From Oscillospiraceae bacterium (lineage in GTDB: Bacteria; Bacillota; Clostridia; Oscillospirales; CAG-272), in NCBI GenBank assembly GCA_015064845.1, contig SVRL01000009.1, positions 1-59,140 on the forward strand: a stretch of DNA of 59,140 bases. The letters run 5' to 3'. Position 1 is the stretch's first letter. Each line of letters begins with the position of its first letter. A program made the position numbers and the translations under genes. The notes under the pieces are model-generated. The model was not told the origin of the DNA. It worked only from the letters and a program-made list of their open reading frames with translations, and searched no databases. Of this stretch, positions 33,684 through 42,687 are shown in pieces.

Positions 33684-35177
33684 ATGCCGACACCCAAAAC
33701 ATCAAACCCCAAAAAGCTGAGCGAGCTTGCCAAGGTTAAACTTTTGGAAGAAACTGTGTTGAAAGGTACAATTGAAGAATTGCGCGCGGTAACGGAAACC
33801 TACCGACCGTTTGAAATGACTGCACGCGCATTGTTGCTTGCCATCCGATATCGCGGCGCGGATTTTACCAAATTGCTTCTGGAAGCGGGTGCTTCTTTTG
33901 ATTATAATATTACACCTTCCATGCTGGGAAAATATAAAATGCAACACTCGACGGCAGGCGGAAATTATCTTACGGTTTATGCGCTTGCGATTGCGCCCGA
34001 AAAACTTTGGATGAATTATCTGTATTCGCCGTTTTACGGTGTCTCTGAAATGGGCATTACCTCTGAACAGGAAGAGAATGTCCTGCGTATTGCAGAGCGA
34101 ATGGAATCTGTAAAACTCTGTTTGGAAAGCGGTGTGTTGAATCAGTCGTCTTTGGGAGAAATGCTGTTTTTTGCGTTGACGGAAAACGCAATCGGCTTTG
34201 CTGATGCCCTGATTGCACTCGGCGCAAATCTCAAAGATGCGGAACCTTATTATTATAACGGACGTCCTTGGGGCGGAGATTATCTGAAGATCATCACGAC
34301 GGGGCAAAATTCCGCTTATTGGAGTGGGTATATGACATCACTCATTGGTTTGGAAGAAAATGAGCTCCTGCCAGTTTTGGAACGTTTCTCACATCTCGTT
34401 GAAAAAGAGGGCGAAAAACTTATGCTCAGCCAGAAACTGGCAGACGAACTGAAATGGAAGGATGATTCCCTGCGTTTTGCTTTAGAAAAAATGAATATTT
34501 CCAAAATCAATCAGAAAAAACTCATGGAATATGCGGTATCCAAGGGGTTTGTCGGATCACTGGATACCATGACAAAATTCGGATGGCTTGAAAATTCCGC
34601 CAAAAGAGAGGCGTTGATGGAATTTGCTCGTTTGAACAATTTCACGGAAGCGTTGGCATGGCTGATGGATTTCAAAAACCGAACGGTCGATTTGGAAGCG
34701 GAAGCCGTCAAAGAAGAAACGAAAATGATGAAAGCACTGATGGAGAATCCGAATTCTGTTTCCGCAATGAAAAAGATTTGGAATTTCACGAAAAACGAAG
34801 ACGGAACCTTGGTTATTACAGGGTATAAAGGCGGAGAAACGGAAGTGGAAATTCCTTCTGTGATCGGAAAATCAAAAGTGACCGCAATCGGCGAAGCCGC
34901 TTTTGACGCAAGTATGGTAAATCTTCGTAACAAATATCAGAAAAGCAGAAGTAAAATTCGAAAGGTTATCATTCCTGAAGGTGTAACCGCGCTTGGTAAA
35001 AACGTCTTTTGGTCTTGCCGTTCTTTGGAGGAAATCATCATTCCGAGTACAGTCAAAAGAATTGAAGCACCTCTTGCCAACCATTGTCCGAAATTACAGA
35101 AAGCGATTTTACCCGAAGGCGTGGAAATCATCGGAAATACGCCACCGTTTGTTCGCTGTCTTTGCATGAAAACGTAG
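33684..35177 (+). CDS. Ankyrin-like/BspA-type leucine-rich repeat protein
   Basis: 497 residues from ATG 33684, behind AAGGAGAATATAAAA. The first ~340 residues contain ankyrin-like helical pairs (FTKLLLEAGASFDYNI; FADALIALGANLKDAEPYYYNG; FTEALAWLMDF). From ~365 it changes to a beta-rich WNFTKNEDGTLVITGYKGGETEVEIPSVIGKSKVTAIGEAAF, followed by BspA/LRR_5 repeats (IRKVIIPEGVTALGKNVFWSCRSLEEIIIPSTVKRIEA; LQKAILPEGVEIIG). No signal peptide, so it is intracellular. The end NTPPFVRCLCMKT is abrupt inside a repeat, so C-terminal truncation is possible. Such proteins are common, often duplicated, in gut Clostridia; role unknown. Confidence 0.7.
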   Translation: MPTPKTSNPKKLSELAKVKLLEETVLKGTIEELRAVTETYRPFEMTARALLLAIRYRGADFTKLLLEAGASFDYNITPSMLGKYKMQHSTAGGNYLTVYALAIAPEKLWMNYLYSPFYGVSEMGITSEQEENVLRIAERMESVKLCLESGVLNQSSLGEMLFFALTENAIGFADALIALGANLKDAEPYYYNGRPWGGDYLKIITTGQNSAYWSGYMTSLIGLEENELLPVLERFSHLVEKEGEKLMLSQKLADELKWKDDSLRFALEKMNISKINQKKLMEYAVSKGFVGSLDTMTKFGWLENSAKREALMEFARLNNFTEALAWLMDFKNRTVDLEAEAVKEETKMMKALMENPNSVSAMKKIWNFTKNEDGTLVITGYKGGETEVEIPSVIGKSKVTAIGEAAFDASMVNLRNKYQKSRSKIRKVIIPEGVTALGKNVFWSCRSLEEIIIPSTVKRIEAPLANHCPKLQKAILPEGVEIIGNTPPFVRCLCMKT

Positions 35178-35215
35178 ATGGATATGAAGAAACACACGAA
35201 AAAATAATAATCCTG

Positions 35216-35253
35216 AAAAAATCCCAAACTCCTTTTCGGAATTTGGGATTTTC
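35216..35253. terminator. Bidirectional terminator between convergent genes
   Basis: Stem AAAATCCCAAA (35218-35228) / TTTGGGATTTT (35242-35252), flanked by A and T runs. It can stop both the LRR gene (plus strand) and the XRE gene (minus strand). Confidence 0.85.
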
Positions 35254-35270
35254 TATAATCAATATGAAAA

Positions 35271-36047
35271 TCAACCTGCTGTATTTTCATTTGGAAATCT
35301 TGTGCCGCAGAACAAGCAGAATCTTGTTTCGGGTGGAGAAATTTCTCCGCAGGAGGCGCATTTTTTCATGCTTTTGAAGCGGTTTTCATGGAATTCGCGT
35401 ACCAGTGTCAGCACACCTTCATCAAGCATACCGTCAATGACGGCGGCTTCAATGACGGAATCGGAGATTCGTATGTATTTCATCAAAACGGAAAGAAAAT
35501 GCCAATCGATCTCTCCGCGGATGATCTTGTCAAAAATGGAAAGCTTTGCGGAAAAATTCATGAAAGGAATCATTTTTTCCAGCAAAACCGTATCGATCTG
35601 ACGGAAATCCGATGCGCCGAGCAATTCCCAAAATCCGCTGTCGCTCATATATGAAAACAGGGAAGCAAGATTGGAAATATCAATGCCTTGTTCGGCAAAA
35701 CCCTGAATCGCGCGGTCTAAAATGCTCGGTTTCAGAAACGGCGCGATATTTTCCAGTTCATGAATGTTGCAACGGCAGGATTTTACATCCTTGCCGAGCG
35801 CGGCGCTTTTCAAAAGTTCCTGTTCGCCTTCCGTCGGCGCACCTGCGCCGATCAGTTCATCGATGGAAATGTTAAAAATTTCGGCAATTTTCACGAGAAT
35901 GGAAATATCGGGAAAGCTATCTCCCTTTTCATAACGGGAAACGGCTTGTCTTGTGAGATTCAATTTGTCGGCAAGCTCGGATTGTGTCATATCGGCATTG
36001 CGGCGAAGCGTGGAAAGATTCGCGCAAAAAAGGTCGGCATCAAACAT
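35271..36047 (-). CDS. XRE-family regulator with C-terminal zinc ribbon
   Basis: 258 residues. The N-terminal helix-turn-helix (LSTLRRNADMTQSELADKLNLTRQAVSRYEKGDSFPDISILVKIAEIFNISIDELIG, residues 12-67) is of classic Xre/Cro type. The middle ~150 residues are helical with pseudo-repeats (LSIFDKIIRGEIDWHFL, MIPFMNFSAKLSIF). The last ~30 residues have two Cys-x2-Cys knuckles (CASCGEISPPETRFCLFCGTRF), a zinc ribbon. The ribosome site is AAAGGACAACCTTC. Zinc or protein sensing is possible. It stands alone, convergent with the LRR gene. Confidence 0.85.
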   Translation of the reverse strand: MFDADLFCANLSTLRRNADMTQSELADKLNLTRQAVSRYEKGDSFPDISILVKIAEIFNISIDELIGAGAPTEGEQELLKSAALGKDVKSCRCNIHELENIAPFLKPSILDRAIQGFAEQGIDISNLASLFSYMSDSGFWELLGASDFRQIDTVLLEKMIPFMNFSAKLSIFDKIIRGEIDWHFLSVLMKYIRISDSVIEAAVIDGMLDEGVLTLVREFHENRFKSMKKCASCGEISPPETRFCLFCGTRFPNENTAG

Positions 36048-36184
36048 GAAGGTTGTCCTTTCTCAAAATCCGGATTTTTCAGCCACGGATGATTTTTACT
36101 AATTAAGAAATTGCATAAAATCAATTTCGTTGTTTTGCATTACTTGAATGAAAGCGAAAACGTCCGCAGGCGGTAACTTGCCGC

Positions 36185-39100
36185 TTATTTATAAACCACG
36201 GCGTCTTCTCCGAGAATCATTTGAAGAAGACGGAACATATTCGGCAAGATTTCTGTTGATCTTCCGACTGCCCGGACATATTTTTTTGTAGAAGCATCGA
36301 AGAATACCACGGGTGTTGAACCCTCGAAAATTTCCAACAGACTGCAAGCGCGACGGCATTCCTCACTTTGCATATCGGAAACCTTCAGATAAAGTGTTTT
36401 CGGTTTTTCAGGTGCCTGTACGTGGACAGGCTGTGCGGAAACGGAGGATTGAGCGGAAGCGACAGAAGCGTTTTCCGATCTTGTGCGCGCTTCGGTAATG
36501 CTGTCGGGAATCTGCCGTTTCTGATAAACGGGTTTTTTTAGCGGCTTTGTCTCTTCGGGAACGGTTTCCTGTAAAATTTCGATGGAAGAAACCAGGAGCT
36601 TTGGCGCACTGTCTTCCGCGACGGAAAGTTCACCGACTGCAGCAATCGGGGTATCGGGAGAAAGAAGATACGTATACTTTTCCAAAATTTTGGGGAAAAC
36701 CACAAGTTCTGCTTCTCCGAAACGATCTTCCAGGGTAAGAAAAGCCATGGAAGCGCCCGTTCGTGTTTGTTTGTTCGTTCTTGCGGTAATCATTCCCGCT
36801 AAAATTACGGTGTCATGGTCCTTGAAAACTCCGTTTTCTTCTTCAAAGGAGGTAAGCAGATCGCCGATGGAATCCAAAGCGCCGAGCGCTTTTGCGTGCG
36901 CTTTGAAATCGTCAAACGGATGTCCCGAAAAATACATTCCCATACTTTCTTTTTCCTGATAAAGTCTTTCTTTTGTGGAAAGTTCGGGCAAATCGGGATA
37001 AGCGTAATCGGCTTCGGGATAATCGTCGTCCATGTTAAAATTGCCAATGGTAAAGAGATCAAATTGACCTTCCACTCTGCCGCGGTTCTTTTTTACGTAA
37101 ATATCAATGATTCTTTCGTATTCGGAAAGCAGGGCGGCTCGTTTTGTGCCGAGGGAATCGAAAGCGCCGCTTTTGATCAAACTTTCCACTTGGCGTTTAT
37201 TCAGTTCGCGGTTGCTCATGCGGGAAATGAAGTTTTCAAAAGAGGTGAATTTTCCGGAGAGACGTTCTTGCATAACCTCCAGAAGAAAGTTTCTGCCGAC
37301 ATTTTTAATGCCGAGCAAGCCGAAACGGATGGCGCGTTTTCCGTTCTGATTGACCACGCTGTAAAGCTCACGGCTTTCGTTGATATCCGGACCGAGTACG
37401 CGGATTTTCATTTTTTGCGCCTGATCGATATAAACGGCGGTTTTCGTCATATTTCCGAGAACGGAAGTCAACAAAGAAGCAAGATATTCGCAGGGGTAAT
37501 GGGCTTTGAGATACGCGGTTCGATAAGAGGTGTAGGCGTAAGCGGTGGCATGGCTTTTATTGAAGGCATAAGCCGCAAAAGAAGACATGGTATCAAAGAT
37601 TTCATTAGCGGCTTCTTCGGAAATACCGTTTGCAACGGCGCCTTTGCAGATTTCTTTGCCGTTTTCGTCTTTTTCGCCGTAAATGAAAGCATGACGTTCG
37701 TTTTCCATTTCCTTTGCTTTCTTTTTGGACATAGCGCGGCGGATAATATCGGCTCTTCCGTAAGAGAAGCCCGCGATATCGCGGCAAATATTCATTACCT
37801 GTTCCTGATATAAGATGCAACCTGATGTTTCATCCAGAATTTTCTTCAGTTGAGGAACGAGATAGGTTATTTTTTCAGGGTGGGAGCGATATTCCAAAAA
37901 TTTCGGAATGGAATCCATAGGTCCGGGACGGTAAATGGAAATGGCAAGGATGATATCTTCCAGACAGTAAGGGCGCATGGAAACGAGCATTTTTCTCATT
38001 CCTGCGGATTCCAGTTGGAAAATACCGTCGGTTCTTCCCGATGAGATTAATTCATATGTTTTTACATCATCAAAAGGAACACGGCGCAGATCAAAATCGG
38101 GCTCGGAAAGACGAATCTGTTTTTCGGTATCGGACATGATAGTCAGATAGCGGAGACCGAGAAAGTCGAATTTCAGAAGTCCGAGTTGGGCAACGGTGTC
38201 CATTGGAAATTGAGTTAAGATCATTTCATCGTTTACGGCAACGGGGACGTATTCACTGACGGGTTTGTCCGTGATGACAATTCCCGCGGCGTGCGCGGAA
38301 GGATGGCGGGGCATACCTTCGAGTGCTTTTGAAATATCAACGAGACGTCGGACGGCTTCGCTGTTCCGGTACATATCGCCAAGATCTCCCGACATGGCAT
38401 CCTCAATGGTAACGTGAAGATCGTTGGGAATGGCTTTGGCAACCACGTCTACTTCGGCATAGCTCATACCAAGTACTCTGCCAACGTCGCGGATGACGGC
38501 TTTAGCAGCCAGTGTTCCGAACGTGGAGATACCGCAAACGTGATCTTTGCCGTATTTTTCGGAGACGTATTCGATGACTTCTCCGCGCCTGTCATAACAG
38601 AAGTCCGTATCAAAGTCGGGCATACTGACGCGTTCGGGATTCAGAAAACGTTCAAACATCAAATTGTAACGAATGGAGTCTACGTCCGTAATACCGACGA
38701 GATACGCCACAAGGCTTCCTGCGCCCGAACCTCGTCCGGGTCCGGTAGGGATGGAAACACTTTTTGCGTAACGGATAAAATCTGCCACGATCAGGTAATA
38801 TTCTGCGTAACCCATTCCGGTAATCACGGAAAGCTCGTAAGCAATGCGTTCGCGGTAAATCTGTTCGGTGTGTTCTTCCGTGAAAACGATTTCTTGCTCC
38901 GCCACTTTTTTATCAAAACCTTCAAAGGCAAGACGGCGCAGATATTCTTCGGGGGTTTCTCCCGTAGAGGGACGGAAGCGAGGCAAATAAAGCTTGGAAA
39001 AATCAAAATCAAATTGACAAAGATCGGCAATTTTCTGCGTGTTTTCCACAGCGTTTGGATATGTGCGGAAGAGCGCTCTCATCTCTTCTTCGCTTTTCAT

Positions 39101-39829
39101 GTAAAATTCATCGGTTTCAAAGCCGAAAGGTCTGCCGTCCGCAATTTTATTACCCGTTTGAATGCACATGAGAACGGCTTGGGTGTCCGCATCGTTTCTG
39201 CGGAGATAATGAACGTCGTTTGTGGCGACGAGCGGAATTCCCGTTTCTTCGGAAAGACGGAGAAGCTCTTTGTTTACGGCCTTTTGCTCTTCAATGCCGT
39301 GATCCTGCAATTCCAGATAATAACTGTCTGCGCCGAAAAGCTTGCGCATGGAGAGCGCGTGTTCTTTGGCTTTTTCAAATTCTCCGTTTGAAAGTAAGCG
39401 GGGAATATAGCCTGCAAGACAGGCGGAAAGGCAGATCAAGCCTTCGCTGTGTTCGGCAAGCAATTCAAGGTCAATACGGGGCTTGGTATAAAAACCTTCC
39501 GTGTACGCCTTGGAAACCATGTAAATCAGATTTTTGTAACCGATCTCGTTTTTTACGAGAAGCACGAGATGGTAGCGAGTGCCGTCCGTTTCATGGCGTT
39601 TTTCAAAGCGGGAACCGGCGGCAACGTAAACCTCACAGCCGATAATGGGCTTTACACCGTAATTTTTGCATGCTTTGTAAAAATCGACAACGCCGTACAT
39701 GACACCGTGATCGGTAATGGCAACGGCAGTTTGCCCCAGCTCGGAAGCTCTTCTCGGAATATCGCGCACGCGGCATGCGCCATCCAGAAGACTGTATTCG
39801 CTGTGTAAATGAAGATGAACGAACGGCAT
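36185..39829 (-). CDS. dnaE: DNA polymerase III alpha subunit
   Basis: 1214 residues. It has an N-terminal PHP domain (PFVHLHLHSEYSLLDGACR and later HGVMYGVVDFYKACK). The polymerase core is of the bacterial C family, with GPGRGSGAGSLVAYLVGIT, catalytic aspartates in MPDFDTDFCYDRRGEV and IYRPGPMDSIPKFL. A tandem HhH region and an OB-fold near residues 1000-1080 (VILAGMITARTNKQTRTGASMAFLTLEDRFG) complete it. The last ~100 residues include a low-complexity segment (ASVASAQSSVSAQ) before the tau-binding end. It is the DnaE rather than the PolC type. It lies 20 bases behind whiA. Confidence 0.95.
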   Translation of the reverse strand: MPFVHLHLHSEYSLLDGACRVRDIPRRASELGQTAVAITDHGVMYGVVDFYKACKNYGVKPIIGCEVYVAAGSRFEKRHETDGTRYHLVLLVKNEIGYKNLIYMVSKAYTEGFYTKPRIDLELLAEHSEGLICLSACLAGYIPRLLSNGEFEKAKEHALSMRKLFGADSYYLELQDHGIEEQKAVNKELLRLSEETGIPLVATNDVHYLRRNDADTQAVLMCIQTGNKIADGRPFGFETDEFYMKSEEEMRALFRTYPNAVENTQKIADLCQFDFDFSKLYLPRFRPSTGETPEEYLRRLAFEGFDKKVAEQEIVFTEEHTEQIYRERIAYELSVITGMGYAEYYLIVADFIRYAKSVSIPTGPGRGSGAGSLVAYLVGITDVDSIRYNLMFERFLNPERVSMPDFDTDFCYDRRGEVIEYVSEKYGKDHVCGISTFGTLAAKAVIRDVGRVLGMSYAEVDVVAKAIPNDLHVTIEDAMSGDLGDMYRNSEAVRRLVDISKALEGMPRHPSAHAAGIVITDKPVSEYVPVAVNDEMILTQFPMDTVAQLGLLKFDFLGLRYLTIMSDTEKQIRLSEPDFDLRRVPFDDVKTYELISSGRTDGIFQLESAGMRKMLVSMRPYCLEDIILAISIYRPGPMDSIPKFLEYRSHPEKITYLVPQLKKILDETSGCILYQEQVMNICRDIAGFSYGRADIIRRAMSKKKAKEMENERHAFIYGEKDENGKEICKGAVANGISEEAANEIFDTMSSFAAYAFNKSHATAYAYTSYRTAYLKAHYPCEYLASLLTSVLGNMTKTAVYIDQAQKMKIRVLGPDINESRELYSVVNQNGKRAIRFGLLGIKNVGRNFLLEVMQERLSGKFTSFENFISRMSNRELNKRQVESLIKSGAFDSLGTKRAALLSEYERIIDIYVKKNRGRVEGQFDLFTIGNFNMDDDYPEADYAYPDLPELSTKERLYQEKESMGMYFSGHPFDDFKAHAKALGALDSIGDLLTSFEEENGVFKDHDTVILAGMITARTNKQTRTGASMAFLTLEDRFGEAELVVFPKILEKYTYLLSPDTPIAAVGELSVAEDSAPKLLVSSIEILQETVPEETKPLKKPVYQKRQIPDSITEARTRSENASVASAQSSVSAQPVHVQAPEKPKTLYLKVSDMQSEECRRACSLLEIFEGSTPVVFFDASTKKYVRAVGRSTEILPNMFRLLQMILGEDAVVYK

Positions 39830-39849
39830 AGTTTTTTCCTTTCTTTGAA

Positions 39850-40737
39850 TTAATCTTCGGGATAGAGAGATTTATAGAGAGAATAGATTTTTTGTAACCG
39901 CTTGCTGACCTGAGATTTGGAAATGGGAGGATTTTCGAGAGAAGAAAGCTCGGAAAGTGTGAGGGTGTCGTATTCCACACGCAATTTGGCGGTTTGTTTG
40001 AGTTCGGGCGGAAGCTTATCGAAATCTCCCGTTTCCATCAGTTTCTGGATGGCCTCAATATAAATACCTGAAGCGGTAACGCTTTTCGTGATGTTAGCGA
40101 TGTCGCAATTTTTCTTTCTGTTGACTTCGTTGGTCTTTTCTTTGAGCATTTGTGCGTTGATGATGGCAAACGCGGCTTTGTTTGCGCCGATATAAGAAAG
40201 AAAATATTCAATGCTTTCCGTATCTCTGTAATAAATGATCTGATTCCCTCTGCGAACGGAAAGCTTGGGCAAACGAAAATGACGGGTAAGCGATGTGGCG
40301 CTGTCGCAGGCAACGTCGGCATCGGCGGTGGAAAGCTCGATTCTTCCGGGTTTGTCGGGCGGATTAACGAATCCCGAAGCCAGAAAAGCGCCTCGGAAGA
40401 ACATATTATCACATTTTCTGCAATGGAAAAAGCGGGTAATATTTTCGCCGCCATCCGCTTTTGCAGTTAAATGTCGGATTTTTTCAAAGTTTTCTCCCGA
40501 AAGCTCGGTTTTATATGCCGAACCGACTCTTTTTGTTTCCGCAGCAATCTCTGCCGTTGAGATGAGCAGAGAGGAGAAAAAGGAGGAAACTTCTTTGGAT
40601 TCCGTTTTGAAGGTCAAAACGTTTTCATCGGTGACGGGAGAGAAATGGAGCATTCCCGCAAGGCAAGCGGTCAGACAGCAATTTTTGTCTATGGTTTCCT
40701 GTGCGAGAGTGGATTTTGTATCGCCTGAAAAAGACAT
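39850..40737 (-). CDS. whiA: DNA-binding regulator WhiA
   Basis: 295 residues. The N-terminal half has the LAGLIDADG-like WhiA fold (CLTACLAGMLHFSPV; CRKCDNMFFRGAFLASGFVNPPDK). The C-terminal helix-turn-helix is typical: RKKNCDIANITKSVTASGIYIEAIQKL, then PPELKQTAKLRVEYDTLTLSELSSLENPPISKSQVSKRLQKI. WhiA controls sporulation in actinomycetes and chromosome segregation/cell division in Bacillota. A short ATCGG/CCGAT hairpin and an AT-rich stretch precede the gene; AGGAG lies before the ATG. It sits between murB and dnaE. Confidence 0.92.
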   Translation of the reverse strand: MSFSGDTKSTLAQETIDKNCCLTACLAGMLHFSPVTDENVLTFKTESKEVSSFFSSLLISTAEIAAETKRVGSAYKTELSGENFEKIRHLTAKADGGENITRFFHCRKCDNMFFRGAFLASGFVNPPDKPGRIELSTADADVACDSATSLTRHFRLPKLSVRRGNQIIYYRDTESIEYFLSYIGANKAAFAIINAQMLKEKTNEVNRKKNCDIANITKSVTASGIYIEAIQKLMETGDFDKLPPELKQTAKLRVEYDTLTLSELSSLENPPISKSQVSKRLQKIYSLYKSLYPED

Positions 40738-40840
40738 TTTGCGTAACTCCTGATTTTTTATTTTATAAGAAATTGTTCAAAATCGGTCTCGCCGATTGTA
40801 TTGTTTAAATATAAAAAACTGAGATGGGCGAGCAGTCGGG

Positions 40841-40857
40841 AGCGGCTATTTGCCGCT
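40841..40857 (-). terminator. GC-rich hairpin directly after murB
   Basis: AGCGGC-AAATA-GCCGCT on the minus strand, a few bases after the stop. No immediate T run. It resembles the hairpins after dnaE and glgA, and may be a dispersed repeat rather than a simple terminator. Confidence 0.45.
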
Positions 40858-40859
40858 TT

Positions 40860-41741
40860 TTAAGATATATAAATAATTTCCGTTTCCAAAAGAATGCCGA
40901 AACGGCGGAAGACCTCTTTTTGCACAAACTCGGTCAGACGGAGAATATCGTCCGCGGTGGCGTTTCCCGTATTGACAATGAAATTGGCGTGTTTCTCCGA
41001 AATTTCCGCGCCGCCAATGCGAAATCCTTTCAGCCCGGCCTGCTCAATGAGCGCGCCGGGAAATGCGCCTTCCGGACGCTTGAAAACGCTTCCCGCATTG
41101 GGATATTCCAAGGGTTGCTTGGATTTCCGCGAAGCCATATTTTTTTCGGCTTGCATGGCGATCTCTTCGGATTTTTTCGGCGTGAGCATGAATTTGGCGG
41201 AAAGAATAATATCATTGGTAGAGCGGTAGATACTCGTTCTGTAACCGAAAAGGTGTTCCTCGGTGGTTCTTTCCAAAATTTCGGTTCCGCGAAGATACGT
41301 GCTTTCCGTCAGAACGGCGGAAATCTGAGAACCATAAGCGCCTGCATTCATATAAACCGCACCGCCGACCGTGCCGGGGATGCCGAAAGCAAATTCCAAA
41401 CCGGAAAGTCCTTTTTTCGTTGCGGCAGCGGAAAGCCCCGTTAAAGAAGCACCGCATTCGGCGGTAACGCAAGTTCCGTCCCAATGGATGGAGCGCATGG
41501 CGGTCGTAAAGATCACAAGACCGTCAAAGCCTCGGTCCGAAAATACAATATTTGAAGCATTTCCGACGATGATGTATCGTATTTTATTTTCGCGGGCTTC
41601 CAAAATCAAAGCGGAAAGCTCGTTCCCGTTTTTTGGAAAAGCGGCATACGAAGCGAGTCCGCCGACTCTCATAGTGCTATATGAGGAAAGCGGTACGTTT
41701 TCTTTGACGATGGAACGGAAATTTGAAAAAAGTGTTGTCAT
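40860..41741 (-). CDS. murB: UDP-N-acetylenolpyruvoylglucosamine reductase
   Basis: 293 residues. FAD-binding features are STMRVGGLASYAAFP, YIIVGNASNIVFSD and GIPGTVGGAVYMNAGAYG. The catalytic serine lies in YPNAGSVFKRPEGAFPG (AGSVFK), and the end FVQKEVFRRFGILLETEIIYI is standard. It makes UDP-MurNAc from UDP-GlcNAc-enolpyruvate with NADPH in the cytoplasm. GGAGG lies before ATG 41741. It is the first gene of the murB-whiA-dnaE run. A possible minus-strand promoter is TTGATA (41858-41863) and TATATA (41836-41841), 16-bp spacing. Confidence 0.95.
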   Translation of the reverse strand: MTTLFSNFRSIVKENVPLSSYSTMRVGGLASYAAFPKNGNELSALILEARENKIRYIIVGNASNIVFSDRGFDGLVIFTTAMRSIHWDGTCVTAECGASLTGLSAAATKKGLSGLEFAFGIPGTVGGAVYMNAGAYGSQISAVLTESTYLRGTEILERTTEEHLFGYRTSIYRSTNDIILSAKFMLTPKKSEEIAMQAEKNMASRKSKQPLEYPNAGSVFKRPEGAFPGALIEQAGLKGFRIGGAEISEKHANFIVNTGNATADDILRLTEFVQKEVFRRFGILLETEIIYIS

Positions 41742-41912
41742 GGCAACCTCCGTAATTGATTTCGTTTGATGAAACGGCTGTCCTGCAAATTCGGATTTTG
41801 TTCGGATGAAAAGCGTTTTGAAAAACGGGTACTTTTATATACTATACTTTATCATTATATCAAATTTTTTTGAAAAAAGATATAGTTTTTTAAAGATTTT
41901 TTAAACTTTTTC

Positions 41913-41962
41913 TTGACAAAATCAAAATGAAATGGTAAAATAAAAGTGTTCCAAACGGAACA
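41913..41962 (+). promoter_or_regulatory. Promoter with Crp/Fnr-type palindromic operator
   Basis: TTGACA (41913-41918), 17-bp spacer, TAAAAT (41936-41941), then a perfect inverted repeat TGTTCC-AAAC-GGAACA (41947-41962) over the expected transcription start. The 6-4-6 geometry fits a Crp/Fnr dimer. A site over the start point suggests that the downstream regulator represses its own transcription. Confidence 0.75.
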
Positions 41963-41985
41963 GTTTTTTGAAAGGCGGGAGTGAA

Positions 41986-42648
41986 ATGCTTTCTAATGCG
42001 GAAATTCTTCGGAAAACGGCAATTTTCAGGAATATGTCGCCGGAAACGGAGACTATTCTCGAAAATCTGAAAGAAAATGTGTTTTCGGCGGGAGAAAAAA
42101 TCGTCGATGCGCAGGATTTTGAATCGTTTCGGGGACTTGGCGTTCTGCTTTCCGGAAAAGCTTATGTTTTTGGAAAAAACAGGGAAAAGGAAGTTCTTTT
42201 GAATCGGTTGGCTGAAGCTGACGTTTTTGGAGCGGCAACGGTTTTTTTCAGAGAAAAGGAAGCAGTCAGCACCGTATCGGCTAAAACAAAATGCCGTATC
42301 CTTTTCATAGAACGAAGCCTTTTGGAAAAAATAATGGAAAATGACTTTGCTGTTGCTTCGGCCTATATCGCATTTCTTTCCGAGAGAGTTTATTTTCTGA
42401 ACCGTAAGATTATCGGATTTACGGCGAAAAGCGCAGACTGCGCACTCGCGGATTACGTGTTGCGCGCTGCGGATGAGAACGGTTTACTCACGGTCAATAT
42501 GTCGAGAATTGCTTCCTCGCTGAATATCGGCAGAACGACGCTTTACCGCGTTCTGGAAATTTTGCGTGATGAAGGAGTGCTTGCTTATGACGGAAAGAAA
42601 ATCCGGATTCTCGATCGGGAACTTCTGGAAAAGAGAAGCAAAGGATAG
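41986..42648 (+). CDS. Crp/Fnr-family transcriptional regulator
   Basis: 220 residues from ATG 41986 (AAAGGCGGGAG upstream). Residues ~1-125 form a cyclic-nucleotide-binding-like beta barrel (LRKTAIFRNMSPETETIL; GVLLSGKAYVFG; ADVFGAATVF). The long dimer helix is followed by a winged helix with CALADYVLRAADENG, NMSRIASSLNIGRTTLYRVLEILRDEGVLAYDGKKIRIL; GRTTLYRVL is the recognition helix. Only scattered cysteines are present, so an Fnr-type Fe-S cluster is unlikely. It precedes an SsuABC-type importer by 40 bases and probably controls it in response to a small ligand. Confidence 0.88.
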   Translation: MLSNAEILRKTAIFRNMSPETETILENLKENVFSAGEKIVDAQDFESFRGLGVLLSGKAYVFGKNREKEVLLNRLAEADVFGAATVFFREKEAVSTVSAKTKCRILFIERSLLEKIMENDFAVASAYIAFLSERVYFLNRKIIGFTAKSADCALADYVLRAADENGLLTVNMSRIASSLNIGRTTLYRVLEILRDEGVLAYDGKKIRILDRELLEKRSKG

Positions 42649-42687
42649 TACGGCAATGAATTTTTTGAAAAGAAAGGAAATGAAAAA

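Noticed and set aside
38414..39391. 325-codon frame opposite dnaE
   Set aside because: Antisense of dnaE, no start signals and no recognisable domain.
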